Shown here: positions 35,269 through 43,464 of the stretch, piece by piece
Layout of the letters: every line of letters starts with the position of its first letter
Position numbering within the stretch: position 1 is the stretch's first letter
Origin: JAHDCJ01 sp039028895
GTDB taxonomy: Bacteria; Bacteroidota; Bacteroidia; Chitinophagales; Saprospiraceae
Reading direction: 5' to 3'
NCBI GenBank assembly: GCA_039028895.1
Contig: JBCCHF010000012.1
Coordinates: 62,001-126,000, forward strand
DNA: 64,000 bases
The notes under the pieces: generated by a model
Seen by the model: the letters and a program-made list of their open reading frames with translations, nothing else
Database searches by the model: none
Told to the model about the DNA's origin: nothing
Translations under genes and position numbers: made by a program

Positions 35269-35490
35269 ATGGATAGGGAAAAGATAGAAAAAGCAATAAT
35301 CGAAGCTGTCCGCGACTCTGTCAATGAAGATGGCTGGGCTAATCTTGCCCAGGTTGGCGGTCACCTAAGAAACCAGGGTATCAAGTACGGAAAGCTTGGT
35401 AAATTTGTCAGCAATTACGGGCACTTGCTCGCAATAAGGCAAGACACATCTGTTGTACCTCCGGCAGTCTACATCCAGTTAAAAGCTTAA
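35269..35490 (+). CDS. Small OST-HTH/LOTUS-like protein
   Basis: 73 residues beginning MDREKIEKAIIEAVRDSV. The body GWANLAQVGGHLRNQGI..YGKLGKFVSNYG..L plus a final basic or hydrophobic strand (VYIQLKA) matches the winged-helix layout of OST-HTH/LOTUS domains, which bind RNA (G-quadruplex RNA in some studies) or partner helicases. Here the domain stands alone, not joined to a NYN nuclease as is common in bacteria. The frame is open back to 35134 over the end of the LOG gene, but ATG 35269 is the only start that fits the domain. The identification rests on pattern, so moderate confidence. Confidence 0.6.
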   Translation: MDREKIEKAIIEAVRDSVNEDGWANLAQVGGHLRNQGIKYGKLGKFVSNYGHLLAIRQDTSVVPPAVYIQLKA

Positions 35491-35512
35491 AAGTCCGAAA
35501 GAATTTACCTGG

Positions 35513-35935
35513 TTACTTAGAGGAAAATGGTGTGCCCTCCCCTGTTTCGCAAAGCATCTTCAGGCTTCGCAGGTAGTAACCCCATTGATAATTACAACTG
35601 GCAAAAAAGTCAGTGATCTCAAGCCAGTTGAGATGACTGAAACGAACATGGGTACGACCTTCCTCTCCTTTCAACCTGAAAACTATTCGGGTGCCGATCC
35701 ACTCTTTGTCACCTTGCTCTACAAGCCATTCGACACGGCTATTTGGCTGTAGGTCCATAATGCGCATTCTGTTCTGGTATTTCTCACCAAAATTAAACTC
35801 TGCTACAGAATCATCAACAGGTTCTGCCTTGCAATCATCAGTCCACCAGCGTGAAAGTCCGTTTTGACTTGTAATTGCAGAATAGACCAAGCTTACAGGA
35901 GCTTCTACGATCAGGTAATGTCTCAAATCAGCCAT
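35513..35935 (-). CDS. SRPBCC/AHSA1-like START-fold protein
   Basis: 141 residues beginning MADLRHYLIVEAPVSLVYSAITSQNGLSRWW, the usual opening of AHSA1-type SRPBCC proteins (ligand-pocket fold). The middle has RMRIMDLQPNSRVEWLVEQGDKEWIGTRIVFRL, and the end is a long helix NYQWGYYLRSLKMLCETGEG. These bind small hydrophobic ligands or assist Hsp90-like partners; the ligand is unknown. The start at 35933-35935 is chosen over an upstream in-frame start at 35986 because the domain begins there. Convergent with the LOTUS-like gene (22 bp). Confidence 0.8.
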   Translation of the reverse strand: MADLRHYLIVEAPVSLVYSAITSQNGLSRWWTDDCKAEPVDDSVAEFNFGEKYQNRMRIMDLQPNSRVEWLVEQGDKEWIGTRIVFRLKGEEGRTHVRFSHLNWLEITDFFASCNYQWGYYLRSLKMLCETGEGTPFSSK

Positions 35936-36039
35936 AAGGAAGTGTTTTAAAAGAAAGCCCAAATCTACAAAGAAGTTTTGAATCACGAATCTTCAGAATC
36001 AAATCAAAAAATGTTTAATTTGGATCAAAAGACAACCCC

Positions 36040-37191
36040 ATGCCCGCTAATTTCAAGTTACTTTGGAATGATGATTTTCTGGAAAAGAAAAGGCAATTAA
36101 CAGACGACCCGGCTGATAAAATTATTCGCAGGTTGGTTTTGGACAAGGGCCCTCAGGAAGCCAAGCGTATTTTTGACACCTTGATTTCAAATATTCATTT
36201 TCCGCTGAATGAACTCCCAACGGAGTTAATCCAGTTTTTTGCCAGGAACAGAGATCTGCCAGAATGGGCTGACAAAGAACAAATGAAAATAGCGCAGGAT
36301 CTGTTTGTGGATCATGGTCCAAAATTCCTGACTTTTCTCTACTACAAATCACTCCCTACACTCTACGCCTGTAAAAAAGGGGCACAGGTTTTGGTCCAAA
36401 CAGGTCGACTCGCTCATGAGGATGACAAACAACTCCAGTTTAGCCGACGAATAGCAGAAACCGGACAGTTCCTTTTGGATGTCATGGTGCCTGGTGGTTT
36501 TGACCAGGGTGGAAAAGCCGTGGAATCCATTATGAAAGTAAGATTGGTTCACGCGTCGATCCGAAAGTTTATTCCGCCAGAGCGTTGGGACAAAGAATCG
36601 CTGGGAGCGCCAATTAACCAGGAAGATATGGCGTGTACCTTATTAACCTTTTCCATTTCCTTGCTTGACGGTTTGCATCAATTTGGTGTACCTGCCTCTC
36701 CTGAACAGGAGGAAGCCTATATGCACCATTGGCGTATCATCGGTCATTTTTTAGGTGTACAGGCAGACTTATTGCCCGATACTGTAAAAGAAGGGCGGTA
36801 CTTGCTTGACAAAGTACTCTTCCGGCAAACTGAAGTCTCGGAAGCAGGCATAATTCTTACTGATGCTCTAATCAGGTTTACAACCGATAACCTACATTCA
36901 GATTTTTTCCCTGAAGCACCCAAAATCACAATGCAGTTTTTACTGGGTGATGAAAAATCAGCCAAGTTGGGGGTTCAACCGAAGAGTGGTTGCATGTCTG
37001 TAATCATGCCAGAGTTTATAAAATCCTTTTTTAAAATTGTAGACCGGCTGGAAGATCGGTCTGAGCCGATAGAGGCTATTCTTGACCAAATCTCACTGAT
37101 CGTAATTCGCCAATCTGTTAATTACTTCAACACTTACAAAGGCCAGAAATTCAGGATACCTGAAAATTTGCAAAAAGCCTGGAAACTATAA
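36040..37191 (+). CDS. MpaB/latex-clearing-protein-type oxygenase (DUF2236)
   Basis: 383 residues, no signal peptide. All-helical DUF2236 protein with the heme-pocket segments of Lcp/MpaB: KVRLVHASIRKF (His and Arg region), PINQEDMACTLLTFS, and HHWRIIGHFLGV. Lcp cleaves rubber by oxygenation; MpaB cleaves a prenyl side chain in mycophenolic acid synthesis; most bacterial members are uncharacterised. A hydrophobic or isoprenoid substrate is therefore plausible but not shown. It is 5 bp upstream of the cyclase-family gene, so the two probably act together. Confidence 0.75.
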   Translation: MPANFKLLWNDDFLEKKRQLTDDPADKIIRRLVLDKGPQEAKRIFDTLISNIHFPLNELPTELIQFFARNRDLPEWADKEQMKIAQDLFVDHGPKFLTFLYYKSLPTLYACKKGAQVLVQTGRLAHEDDKQLQFSRRIAETGQFLLDVMVPGGFDQGGKAVESIMKVRLVHASIRKFIPPERWDKESLGAPINQEDMACTLLTFSISLLDGLHQFGVPASPEQEEAYMHHWRIIGHFLGVQADLLPDTVKEGRYLLDKVLFRQTEVSEAGIILTDALIRFTTDNLHSDFFPEAPKITMQFLLGDEKSAKLGVQPKSGCMSVIMPEFIKSFFKIVDRLEDRSEPIEAILDQISLIVIRQSVNYFNTYKGQKFRIPENLQKAWKL

Positions 37192-37196
37192 GAATC

Positions 37197-37853
37197 ATGT
37201 ATTTTATCGACCTTAGTCATATTATTGAAGATGGTGTAATTACCTATAAAGGCCTCCCCGCTCCTATCATTTGCGATTATATCAGCCGTGAAGCCAGTAA
37301 AGCTTTTTACGAAGACGGCACGACATTCCAGATCGGCAAGATTGAGATGGTCTCCAATACAGGGACCTATATCGATTCTCCTTTTCATCGATATGCTGAT
37401 GGAAAAGATCTTTCCCAATTGGAATTGGGAAATCTGGCTAACCTTCCTGCAATAAGAATCGATGCCAGGGATAAAATGGCAATTGATGTTTCCAGTTTTT
37501 CCGGATTCGCGCTAGAAGGAAAGGCTGTATTGATAGAAACCGGATGGTCATCTAACTGGAATACTGATCGCTATTACGAAGATCATCCCTTCGTTACCGA
37601 AGCTGCTGCCAGGTTTCTCCTGGAACAAAAAGTATGTCTTGTTGGCATTGACTCCCATAATATTGATGATACCAGGAAAAATTCAAGACCTGTTCATTCA
37701 ATACTTTTAAAAAATAACATTGCTATCGTTGAGCACCTTTGCAACTTAAGCGCCATTCCGGTAAAGGAAGGATTTTTTTTCACTGCTGTACCTCCCAAAA
37801 TTAAAGGCTTTGGCACCTTTCCCGTAAGGGCATTTGCGACGATCCACGAATAA
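37197..37853 (+). CDS. Cyclase-family protein (kynurenine formamidase fold) with altered metal motif
   Basis: 218 residues, PF04199-type fold: DLSHIIEDGVITYKG near the start, then the family metal motif, normally HxGTHxDxPxH, reads NTGTYIDSPFH here. The aspartate and last histidine stay, but the first two histidines are Asn and Tyr. Later parts are standard (VLIETGWSSNW, LVGIDSHNIDD, PVHSILLKNNIAIVEHLCNL). Members hydrolyse N-formylkynurenine, cyclic amides or related substrates using zinc or manganese. The changes suggest a different metal set-up or lost activity. It forms a two-gene unit with the oxygenase before it. Confidence 0.75.
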   Translation: MYFIDLSHIIEDGVITYKGLPAPIICDYISREASKAFYEDGTTFQIGKIEMVSNTGTYIDSPFHRYADGKDLSQLELGNLANLPAIRIDARDKMAIDVSSFSGFALEGKAVLIETGWSSNWNTDRYYEDHPFVTEAAARFLLEQKVCLVGIDSHNIDDTRKNSRPVHSILLKNNIAIVEHLCNLSAIPVKEGFFFTAVPPKIKGFGTFPVRAFATIHE

Positions 37854-37951
37854 TCAGAAAAGAAAGCATTGAATCGAAGATATTTTTTGTCCATAAAATA
37901 GGAGAAAGCCCCTCTTAATATAAATTTTGTTTATATTTACGGTATGTAATT

Positions 37952-37966
37952 ATAGTCAAAAACTAT
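37952..37966 (+). promoter_or_regulatory. OxyR-type operator ATAG-N7-CTAT before oxyR
   Basis: TATAGTCAAAAACTATA is a dyad with the exact ATAG-N7-CTAT spacing of an OxyR half-operator, and it also fits the LysR T-N11-A rule. It ends 10 bp before the preferred oxyR start, so binding would block its own transcription or translation start region. A second unit 7 bp upstream, needed for the full E. coli-type site, is only weakly recognisable. Confidence 0.6.
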
Positions 37967-37976
37967 AATGCAACTT

Positions 37977-38912
37977 ATGACCATAACGCAACTTGAATAT
38001 ATCATAGCTGTAGATACTTATAGGAGCTTTGGAGAAGCTGCAAAGAAATGCTTTGTCACTCAACCAACGCTCAGCATGCAGATAAAAAAGTTGGAGGAAG
38101 AGCTCAATGTTCTCGTTTTTGACAGGAGCAAAAAGCCGGTTCTAACCACCGACATAGGTCGAAAAATCGTAGAACAAGCCAGGGTCACTGTACTGGAAGC
38201 CAGTCGTATAAAAGAGGTTATCCATAATCAGAAGGATGAAGTTCAGGGATTACTCAGAGTTGGCATTATTCCTACACTAAGCCCATATCTCTTGCCCATC
38301 TTCATTACCCGATTCACGGAAAAATACCCTGACGTTACCGTTTCGATTGAAGAACTCCTGACAGAACAGATTGTTGAAAAACTTGATCATGACCTCCTTG
38401 ATGTTGGTATCCTTGTAACCCCACTGAAAGTTGCTTCCCTGGTTGAGGTGCCCCTGTTTTACGAACCATTCCTGGCCTATTCGTCAAAAAGTTATGCAAT
38501 AAGTCAAAAACCGACCATTTCATTCAAAGACCTAAACCTGAATGATGTTTGGTTGCTAAAAGAGGGACATTGTTTCCGAAACCAGGTCATCAATATTTGT
38601 GGTGACAAACTGGATGTTGCTGACAAACAATTACAATTTGAATCTGGTAGTCTCGAAACACTCAAGAAAATCGTGGAACAACAAGACGGATTCACACTAT
38701 TACCAGAATTAGCCACCCTTGATTTTCCAAAAGAAAAAAGACAATACCTGAAGGCATTTAACGCTCCACAGCCTATCAGGGAGGTCAGCTTGATCATTCA
38801 CCGGACATTCCTGAAAAAGAAACTGATTGAACTTTTCCGAGCTGAAATTCTTGAAAATATCCCTTCAAGAATGTTGCAGAAAGAGCATGGCAGAGTCATT
38901 CCCTGGAAATAA
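37977..38912 (+). CDS. oxyR: Hydrogen-peroxide-sensing LysR-type regulator OxyR
   Basis: LysR-type regulator of about 311 residues. The helix-turn-helix is at the N-terminus (MTITQLEYIIAV...FGEAAKKCFVTQPTLSMQIKKLEEEL). With the start at 37977 the redox cysteines fall at residues 199 and 208 in GHCFRNQVINIC, the same numbers and spacing as Cys199/Cys208 of E. coli OxyR. That argues for this start over the ATG at 37968 (three residues longer) and for true peroxide sensing by disulfide formation. An ATAG-N7-CTAT operator lies just upstream. The D-amino-acid oxidase gene follows after 6 bp and is probably in the same transcript. Confidence 0.9.
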   Translation: MTITQLEYIIAVDTYRSFGEAAKKCFVTQPTLSMQIKKLEEELNVLVFDRSKKPVLTTDIGRKIVEQARVTVLEASRIKEVIHNQKDEVQGLLRVGIIPTLSPYLLPIFITRFTEKYPDVTVSIEELLTEQIVEKLDHDLLDVGILVTPLKVASLVEVPLFYEPFLAYSSKSYAISQKPTISFKDLNLNDVWLLKEGHCFRNQVINICGDKLDVADKQLQFESGSLETLKKIVEQQDGFTLLPELATLDFPKEKRQYLKAFNAPQPIREVSLIIHRTFLKKKLIELFRAEILENIPSRMLQKEHGRVIPWK

Positions 38913-38918
38913 ACTGCC

Positions 38919-39872
38919 ATGAAGCCACCCGTTCACATACTGGGGGCTGGTGTTATCGGGATGACCACCGGTATCGTTCTCCAGGAAGCCGGCTATGACG
39001 TTACGATAACCGCCAAATCATTCTCTCCAAATACGACATCTGATAAAGCGGCTGCCATCTGGCTTCCCTTTGAGGCAAATCCGAGAGATAAGGTCCTGAA
39101 GTGGAGCGCAGAAACTTATCAGCAATTCGTCGACTTAAGCTCAAGGGAAGATACAGGAGTCAGCATGGTAGATTTCATCTTACTGGAATACGACTCTGAT
39201 GGCGAATTTCCCTGGTGGACGTCAATTCTTCCAAATAGTGCTGTCCAGAGGCTCGAATCCACCAACGTACCCTCTGATTATGCGTATGGCTTATCGGCAG
39301 AAGTACCTTTCATCGAGACTCCGATCTATATGAAATATCTCCACAAACGATTTTATGACAATGGCGGGCATCTGGTTTCAGCCGAAATCAAAAATCTTGA
39401 AGCGTGGCGTGATGCCGAGACTTTAAACATCAATTGTACGGGGTTGGGCTCAAAAACGTTATTAGGCGACCAAGACCTTTTCCCCATACAAGGTCATATT
39501 GTAAGGGTCCGGGCCAGCGAAAGCCTTCCCTACATATCTGACGAGGACAGTAAAAACGCATTAGCTTATATTTTCCCAAGAAAAGAAGATATCATTTTTG
39601 GAGGAACAGCTGTTTACCATGAAAACAGTCTCACACCAACCAAATCTGTAATTGATGACGTCATGAGACGGTGCAAGAATATGCTTGACAAGGATGTATC
39701 TCTTGAAATTATTGATACTTACATTGGGCTGCGCCCCGGCAGGAAAAGTGTTCGTGTAGAATTTGATTCTTCACTACAGGTTATACACAATTACGGGCAT
39801 GGTGGCTCTGGTTTTACTATCTCATGGGGATGTGCCCTGGAAGTTCTCAAACTGGCAAGAGAATTGCACTGA
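38919..39872 (+). CDS. D-amino-acid oxidase family FAD enzyme (DAAO/DASPO)
   Basis: 317 residues. It oxidises D-amino acids to 2-oxoacids with release of NH3 and H2O2. FAD-binding GxGxxG is at the N-terminus (ILGAGVIGMTTG); the DAAO pieces follow: TTSDKAAAIWLP (compare TTTDVAAGLWQP in mammals), NINCTGLGSKTLL, AYIFPRKEDI (active-site Tyr), GLRPGRKSVRVE (substrate carboxylate Arg) and HNYGHGGSGFTISWGCA at the end. Preference for neutral or acidic D-amino acids cannot be read from this. No signal peptide and no peroxisomal-type signal; cytoplasmic. Location right after oxyR suits a producer of H2O2. Confidence 0.88.
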   Translation: MKPPVHILGAGVIGMTTGIVLQEAGYDVTITAKSFSPNTTSDKAAAIWLPFEANPRDKVLKWSAETYQQFVDLSSREDTGVSMVDFILLEYDSDGEFPWWTSILPNSAVQRLESTNVPSDYAYGLSAEVPFIETPIYMKYLHKRFYDNGGHLVSAEIKNLEAWRDAETLNINCTGLGSKTLLGDQDLFPIQGHIVRVRASESLPYISDEDSKNALAYIFPRKEDIIFGGTAVYHENSLTPTKSVIDDVMRRCKNMLDKDVSLEIIDTYIGLRPGRKSVRVEFDSSLQVIHNYGHGGSGFTISWGCALEVLKLARELH

Positions 39873-40016
39873 ATTTTACAGAAGAGACCCTTTAATACAA
39901 GATGAGTATAAGTTGAACGATTTTTTCAGTTTTCAAGTATTTTACTATCTTTAACACCGCTGTTCACCCCTTCCTCGTTCAACATACAAGTTTGATTCTT
40001 AACTATTTAATTCATT

Positions 40017-41441
40017 ATGCGTTATCTATATTTATTAATGAGCCTAATGAGCTCATCTGCTATTTTAGCCCAGGGAACAGCTACCATAACAGGGCATATC
40101 CGCAATTCAGTTGCTCGAGTTGTGGAAGTGGAAGTCGATGAAAAAGATTTTAAAAATCAGAAATCACTTATCCCTGTTAGGCTTGATGAAACTGACTTTT
40201 TTACATTTAATATTTCCATTGATCGGCCGCAGGTGGTTTACATTGTCTACGCGAGAAATAAGGCAGAAATTTTTGTAGAGCCAAATGGCGAAGTACATGT
40301 CGAGTTTGATGCAAATTCATTTCAATATTCGATGCAATACAGTGGTGACGGTGGCCCAAACAATCGTTTCCTTGCTGAATTCAGGCAAAAATTTCCACAA
40401 GAAAAAAATCCGTTTAAACTTGCGGGCTATAGAAAAGGCATTATTCATTACCAGGTAGAAAGCAAACTCGATGGGTCAATGCGGAAGTTAGATGAAGTTT
40501 CCTTTCTCAGGGAAATGAACCGCGAAAAGGAGAAACAACTCCTTGAGCTTGATTTACATCAAAGCAGTTATAACGATCTGTCGTCATCTTTTCGCAATTA
40601 TTTGTGGTCGGAGATCCAATACGAATGGGCCTACAAACTACTGATATACGGATATGCTTTTGGCCAGCTTCACCGCGTATCCCCTACGTTCTGGGATTTT
40701 CTTTACGAAGCGCCTGTTGATAATAAGGAGGCACTAGCAAGTCCGAATTATCGCAAATTTCTGAAAGGTTATATCAATTATAAGTTTTATGACGCCGGGA
40801 ACACTGGCAATCCTTACGTCGGACAATACGCCCTCGCTAAAGAAATTTTGCAGGATGAATCTCTTTATTTTGTACAATCCTGGTTAGTAAGTCGTGGGTT
40901 TAAAAAGGAGGACATGGTCAGTGTTCTGCCTATCTACACCGACTTTGTGACCTATAATCCTTATGAGGCGTTTGACATTAAAGTAGTAAGCGCCTTCCAC
41001 GAAGCGAATAAGTATGCAGTAGGGAGCCCGGCACCAGAATTCACCTTATTCAATCCGGAAGGACAGGAAGTTAAATTGTCCGACTTTAGGGGCAAAGTGG
41101 TTTATCTCGACTTCTGGGCGTCGTGGTGCAGGCCTTGTATCTCGAAGATCGAAATGATAAAAACCCTAAAGCAAAAGATGGCAGGAAAGGATGTTGTTTT
41201 CATACATCTTTCGGTTGAAAAAAATGCACTTCGGTGGAAAGACCAGGTATCATTTCGCAATATTGAAGGCATCAATGTCCACGTTCCTGATGGCATGGAA
41301 TCAGAGGTATTGAAAGACTATAATGTTCAGGCCATTCCAGAGTACTTTATTATTGACCCTTCCGGGAATTTTGCGACAAAACCTCGAAAGTCTGATGTTT
41401 TCGCACTTCAGGATCACCTCGATAAGATGATGCAAAACTAG
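40017..41441 (+). CDS. Exported TlpA-like thioredoxin-fold protein
   Basis: 474 residues: signal peptide 1-19 (SSAILAQ), a beta-rich N-terminal domain (about 20-120) like the DUF4369-type region of Bacteroidota TlpA proteins, a helical middle, and a C-terminal thioredoxin domain (about 335-474) with the redox motif WASWCRPC (about 364-371). Probably a periplasmic thiol-disulfide oxidoreductase for cytochrome maturation or oxidative folding of exported proteins; the many SprB repeats here carry paired cysteines. It ends 8 bp before the convergent nucleotidyltransferase gene. Confidence 0.85.
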   Translation: MRYLYLLMSLMSSSAILAQGTATITGHIRNSVARVVEVEVDEKDFKNQKSLIPVRLDETDFFTFNISIDRPQVVYIVYARNKAEIFVEPNGEVHVEFDANSFQYSMQYSGDGGPNNRFLAEFRQKFPQEKNPFKLAGYRKGIIHYQVESKLDGSMRKLDEVSFLREMNREKEKQLLELDLHQSSYNDLSSSFRNYLWSEIQYEWAYKLLIYGYAFGQLHRVSPTFWDFLYEAPVDNKEALASPNYRKFLKGYINYKFYDAGNTGNPYVGQYALAKEILQDESLYFVQSWLVSRGFKKEDMVSVLPIYTDFVTYNPYEAFDIKVVSAFHEANKYAVGSPAPEFTLFNPEGQEVKLSDFRGKVVYLDFWASWCRPCISKIEMIKTLKQKMAGKDVVFIHLSVEKNALRWKDQVSFRNIEGINVHVPDGMESEVLKDYNVQAIPEYFIIDPSGNFATKPRKSDVFALQDHLDKMMQN

Positions 41442-41449
41442 AAAAGGGA

Positions 41450-42445
41450 CTATCCAAAATCAATTTCAGTGTTATCACCGATATTCAGACTCTGGCTGAG
41501 ACCGTGAATTGATGCATCGGTGCCAACAACTGAGCGTTCAAGAACGATCTCCCTGATCCTTGCATAATTACCAATAATGGACTCCTTGATGATCGCATAA
41601 TCAATAATAGAGTTGTCTCCAATTGTGGTGAAAGGGCCAATAATGGAATTACTGATCTTGCATCCTTCTCCTATGTGAACCGGGGGGATGATAATCGTAT
41701 TCTCAAAACCGGGAATCGAATCAGAGGCATATCCTGCCTGCTTAAGAAGTGTCGTATTGGTTTCAAGGAGAATATCCTTTTTCCCACAATCAAACCAGTT
41801 TTCTACCTGGATGGCCTTGAAGCGAACGCCATCATCAATCATTTTCATAAGTGCATCCGTCAACTGGAATTCGCCTATTGTTTTTACATCGTTGGTGATA
41901 TTGTGATCCAGAGCTGCGATGAGGGAGGAGACTTCCGTGCATTTGTATAACCCTACCAGGGCCATGTTAGTTAACGGAATTTTGGGTTTTTCCACCACAC
42001 TAGTAACGATGCCGTTGTCACCAAAAGAGCAGACACCAAATTCACGCGGGTCGTCTACTTTACTGACACCCAGACAAGAAATCGGTTCTTCAATGATCGA
42101 TTTCAGATCCGCTTCAAGGATGGTATCCCCTAAGGCTATGATGATTTCGTCACAATCCTGAATCGTTTCCCTGGCAGTCCAGATCGCATGGCCAAGGCCT
42201 TTTCTTTCTGCCTGGTATACAAATTCCTTGTTGATTCCAGGATGAGAATCTGTCAGGTAATCCCTGATCTTATCCCCCAAATAACCAACTACAAAAACAA
42301 AATCAGTTACCCCGACATCTGCCCACTGATCAATGATAAAGGAAATAATTGGCTTTCCAGCCACTGGAATGAGTGGTTTGGGTTGCGTATAGGTATGAGG
42401 TCTTAAACGCGCACCAACGCCGGCAACAGGAATGACAACTTTCAT
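41450..42445 (-). CDS. Sugar-phosphate nucleotidyltransferase with left-handed beta-helix C-terminus
   Basis: 331 residues. N-terminal Rossmann nucleotidyltransferase (VIPVAGVGARLRPHTYTQPK is the signature; KPLIPVAGKP follows) and a C-terminal hexapeptide-repeat region (about 245-325; IGEGCKISNSIIGPFTTIG). Family members join a sugar-1-phosphate to a nucleotide (dTDP-glucose, UDP-glucose, GDP-mannose types); exact sugar and nucleotide cannot be told. It would feed glycan or surface-polysaccharide synthesis. Alone on the minus strand. Confidence 0.88.
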   Translation of the reverse strand: MKVVIPVAGVGARLRPHTYTQPKPLIPVAGKPIISFIIDQWADVGVTDFVFVVGYLGDKIRDYLTDSHPGINKEFVYQAERKGLGHAIWTARETIQDCDEIIIALGDTILEADLKSIIEEPISCLGVSKVDDPREFGVCSFGDNGIVTSVVEKPKIPLTNMALVGLYKCTEVSSLIAALDHNITNDVKTIGEFQLTDALMKMIDDGVRFKAIQVENWFDCGKKDILLETNTTLLKQAGYASDSIPGFENTIIIPPVHIGEGCKISNSIIGPFTTIGDNSIIDYAIIKESIIGNYARIREIVLERSVVGTDASIHGLSQSLNIGDNTEIDFG

Positions 42446-42610
42446 TAAAAAGCTTTAAGATGTCTAATATAAGTATTTGGGGATTAAATACGCAGGGTCC
42501 TCTTCGAGAGAGTCTGATATAGCGGAAGGTAGTTTATATTTTCGACCCCCATTTGTAGCAGAGGGGCCTCAAAGATGACCATGCTTCAATTTTTTTCCAG
42601 ACACAAAAAA

Positions 42611-42631
42611 ACCCCGGAACGAGTCCGGGGT
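42611..42631 (-). terminator. Intrinsic terminator after the response-regulator gene
   Basis: ACCCCGGA and TCCGGGGT arms with a 5-base loop. On the minus strand the stem is followed by a run of T (the AAAAAA at 42605-42610 on the plus strand). It lies about 30 bp after the stop codon at 42660. Confidence 0.85.
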
Positions 42632-42659
42632 CATGAATTATGGTTAGGTTGATATAGAT

Positions 42660-43370
42660 CTACGATACGACTTCCGTCTGAACTTTCAGTTGGAAACCAT
42701 TACCGTGGATATTTATGATTTCGATATTCGGATCGCTCTTGAGATATTTTCTCAGTTTGGTAACAAATACATCCATACTCCTGGCTGTGAAGTAATTGTC
42801 TTCACCCCAAATTTGGGTAAGTGCTGCAGAGCGTGGCAGGATATCATTCATATAAAGGCAAAACATTTTCAGAAGCTCTGCTTCTTTTGGCGACAACTTT
42901 GATTTGTCTTCACCAAGCGACAAAATCCGAAGTGGGTAATTGAAATGGTATTGACCAATTTCAAATTCTTTTGGTTCTTCCTTTGGTGTTGAATTATTCT
43001 TACTCCTTTTCAAAACAGCCTGGATGCGGTAAAGCAGCTCTTCTGAATTGAATGGCTTTGAAATATAATCATCGGCACCAATCCTGAATCCCTGGATTAC
43101 ATCTTCTTTCATTGTTTTTGCCGTAAGGAAGATGATGGGCATTTCCTGGTTAGCCTCGCGGATTTCACCGGCAAGGGTAAAGCCATCTTTCTTAGGCATC
43201 ATTACATCCAGAATGCAAAGATCGAACTCACCTGAGTGATAGGTTTGCAGACCTTCCTGTCCATCTTTGGCCAGGGTAATATCATAATCATTCATTTCGA
43301 GATATGACCGAAGTACATCGCCGAAATTCTGATCATCTTCAACTAGTAATATTCGTGGATTTATTGCCAT
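42660..43370 (-). CDS. OmpR/PhoB-family response regulator
   Basis: 236 residues. Receiver domain 6-120 with acidic pocket ED at 11-12, phospho-acceptor Asp55 (LCILDVMMPKKDGF), Thr in FLTAKT and Lys in ISKPFN. A winged-helix DNA-binding domain fills the second half (LSPKEAELLKMF...SRSMDVFVTKLRKYL, with the typical IINIHGNGFQL end). It is encoded 94 bp after its kinase and is closed by a strong terminator. OmpR/PhoB proteins bind as tandem dimers to direct repeats about 11 bp apart; exactly such repeats (TTAAC x 3) lie in the divergent promoter region at 45133-45159. Confidence 0.92.
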   Translation of the reverse strand: MAINPRILLVEDDQNFGDVLRSYLEMNDYDITLAKDGQEGLQTYHSGEFDLCILDVMMPKKDGFTLAGEIREANQEMPIIFLTAKTMKEDVIQGFRIGADDYISKPFNSEELLYRIQAVLKRSKNNSTPKEEPKEFEIGQYHFNYPLRILSLGEDKSKLSPKEAELLKMFCLYMNDILPRSAALTQIWGEDNYFTARSMDVFVTKLRKYLKSDPNIEIINIHGNGFQLKVQTEVVS

Positions 43371-43464
43371 GTTGTTTCAATTTGATTTGGATGGTGAAGT
43401 ATTCTCAGTACATATACTCACAAATTTCATTCCTTAAGTAGTTAAGTAAATGTTAATGAGTGAG

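Noticed and set aside
42446..42659. Possible small gene or riboswitch in the 214-bp gap between two minus-strand genes
   Set aside because: Only the terminator stem at 42611-42631 is structured; short open frames lack starts or conserved features.
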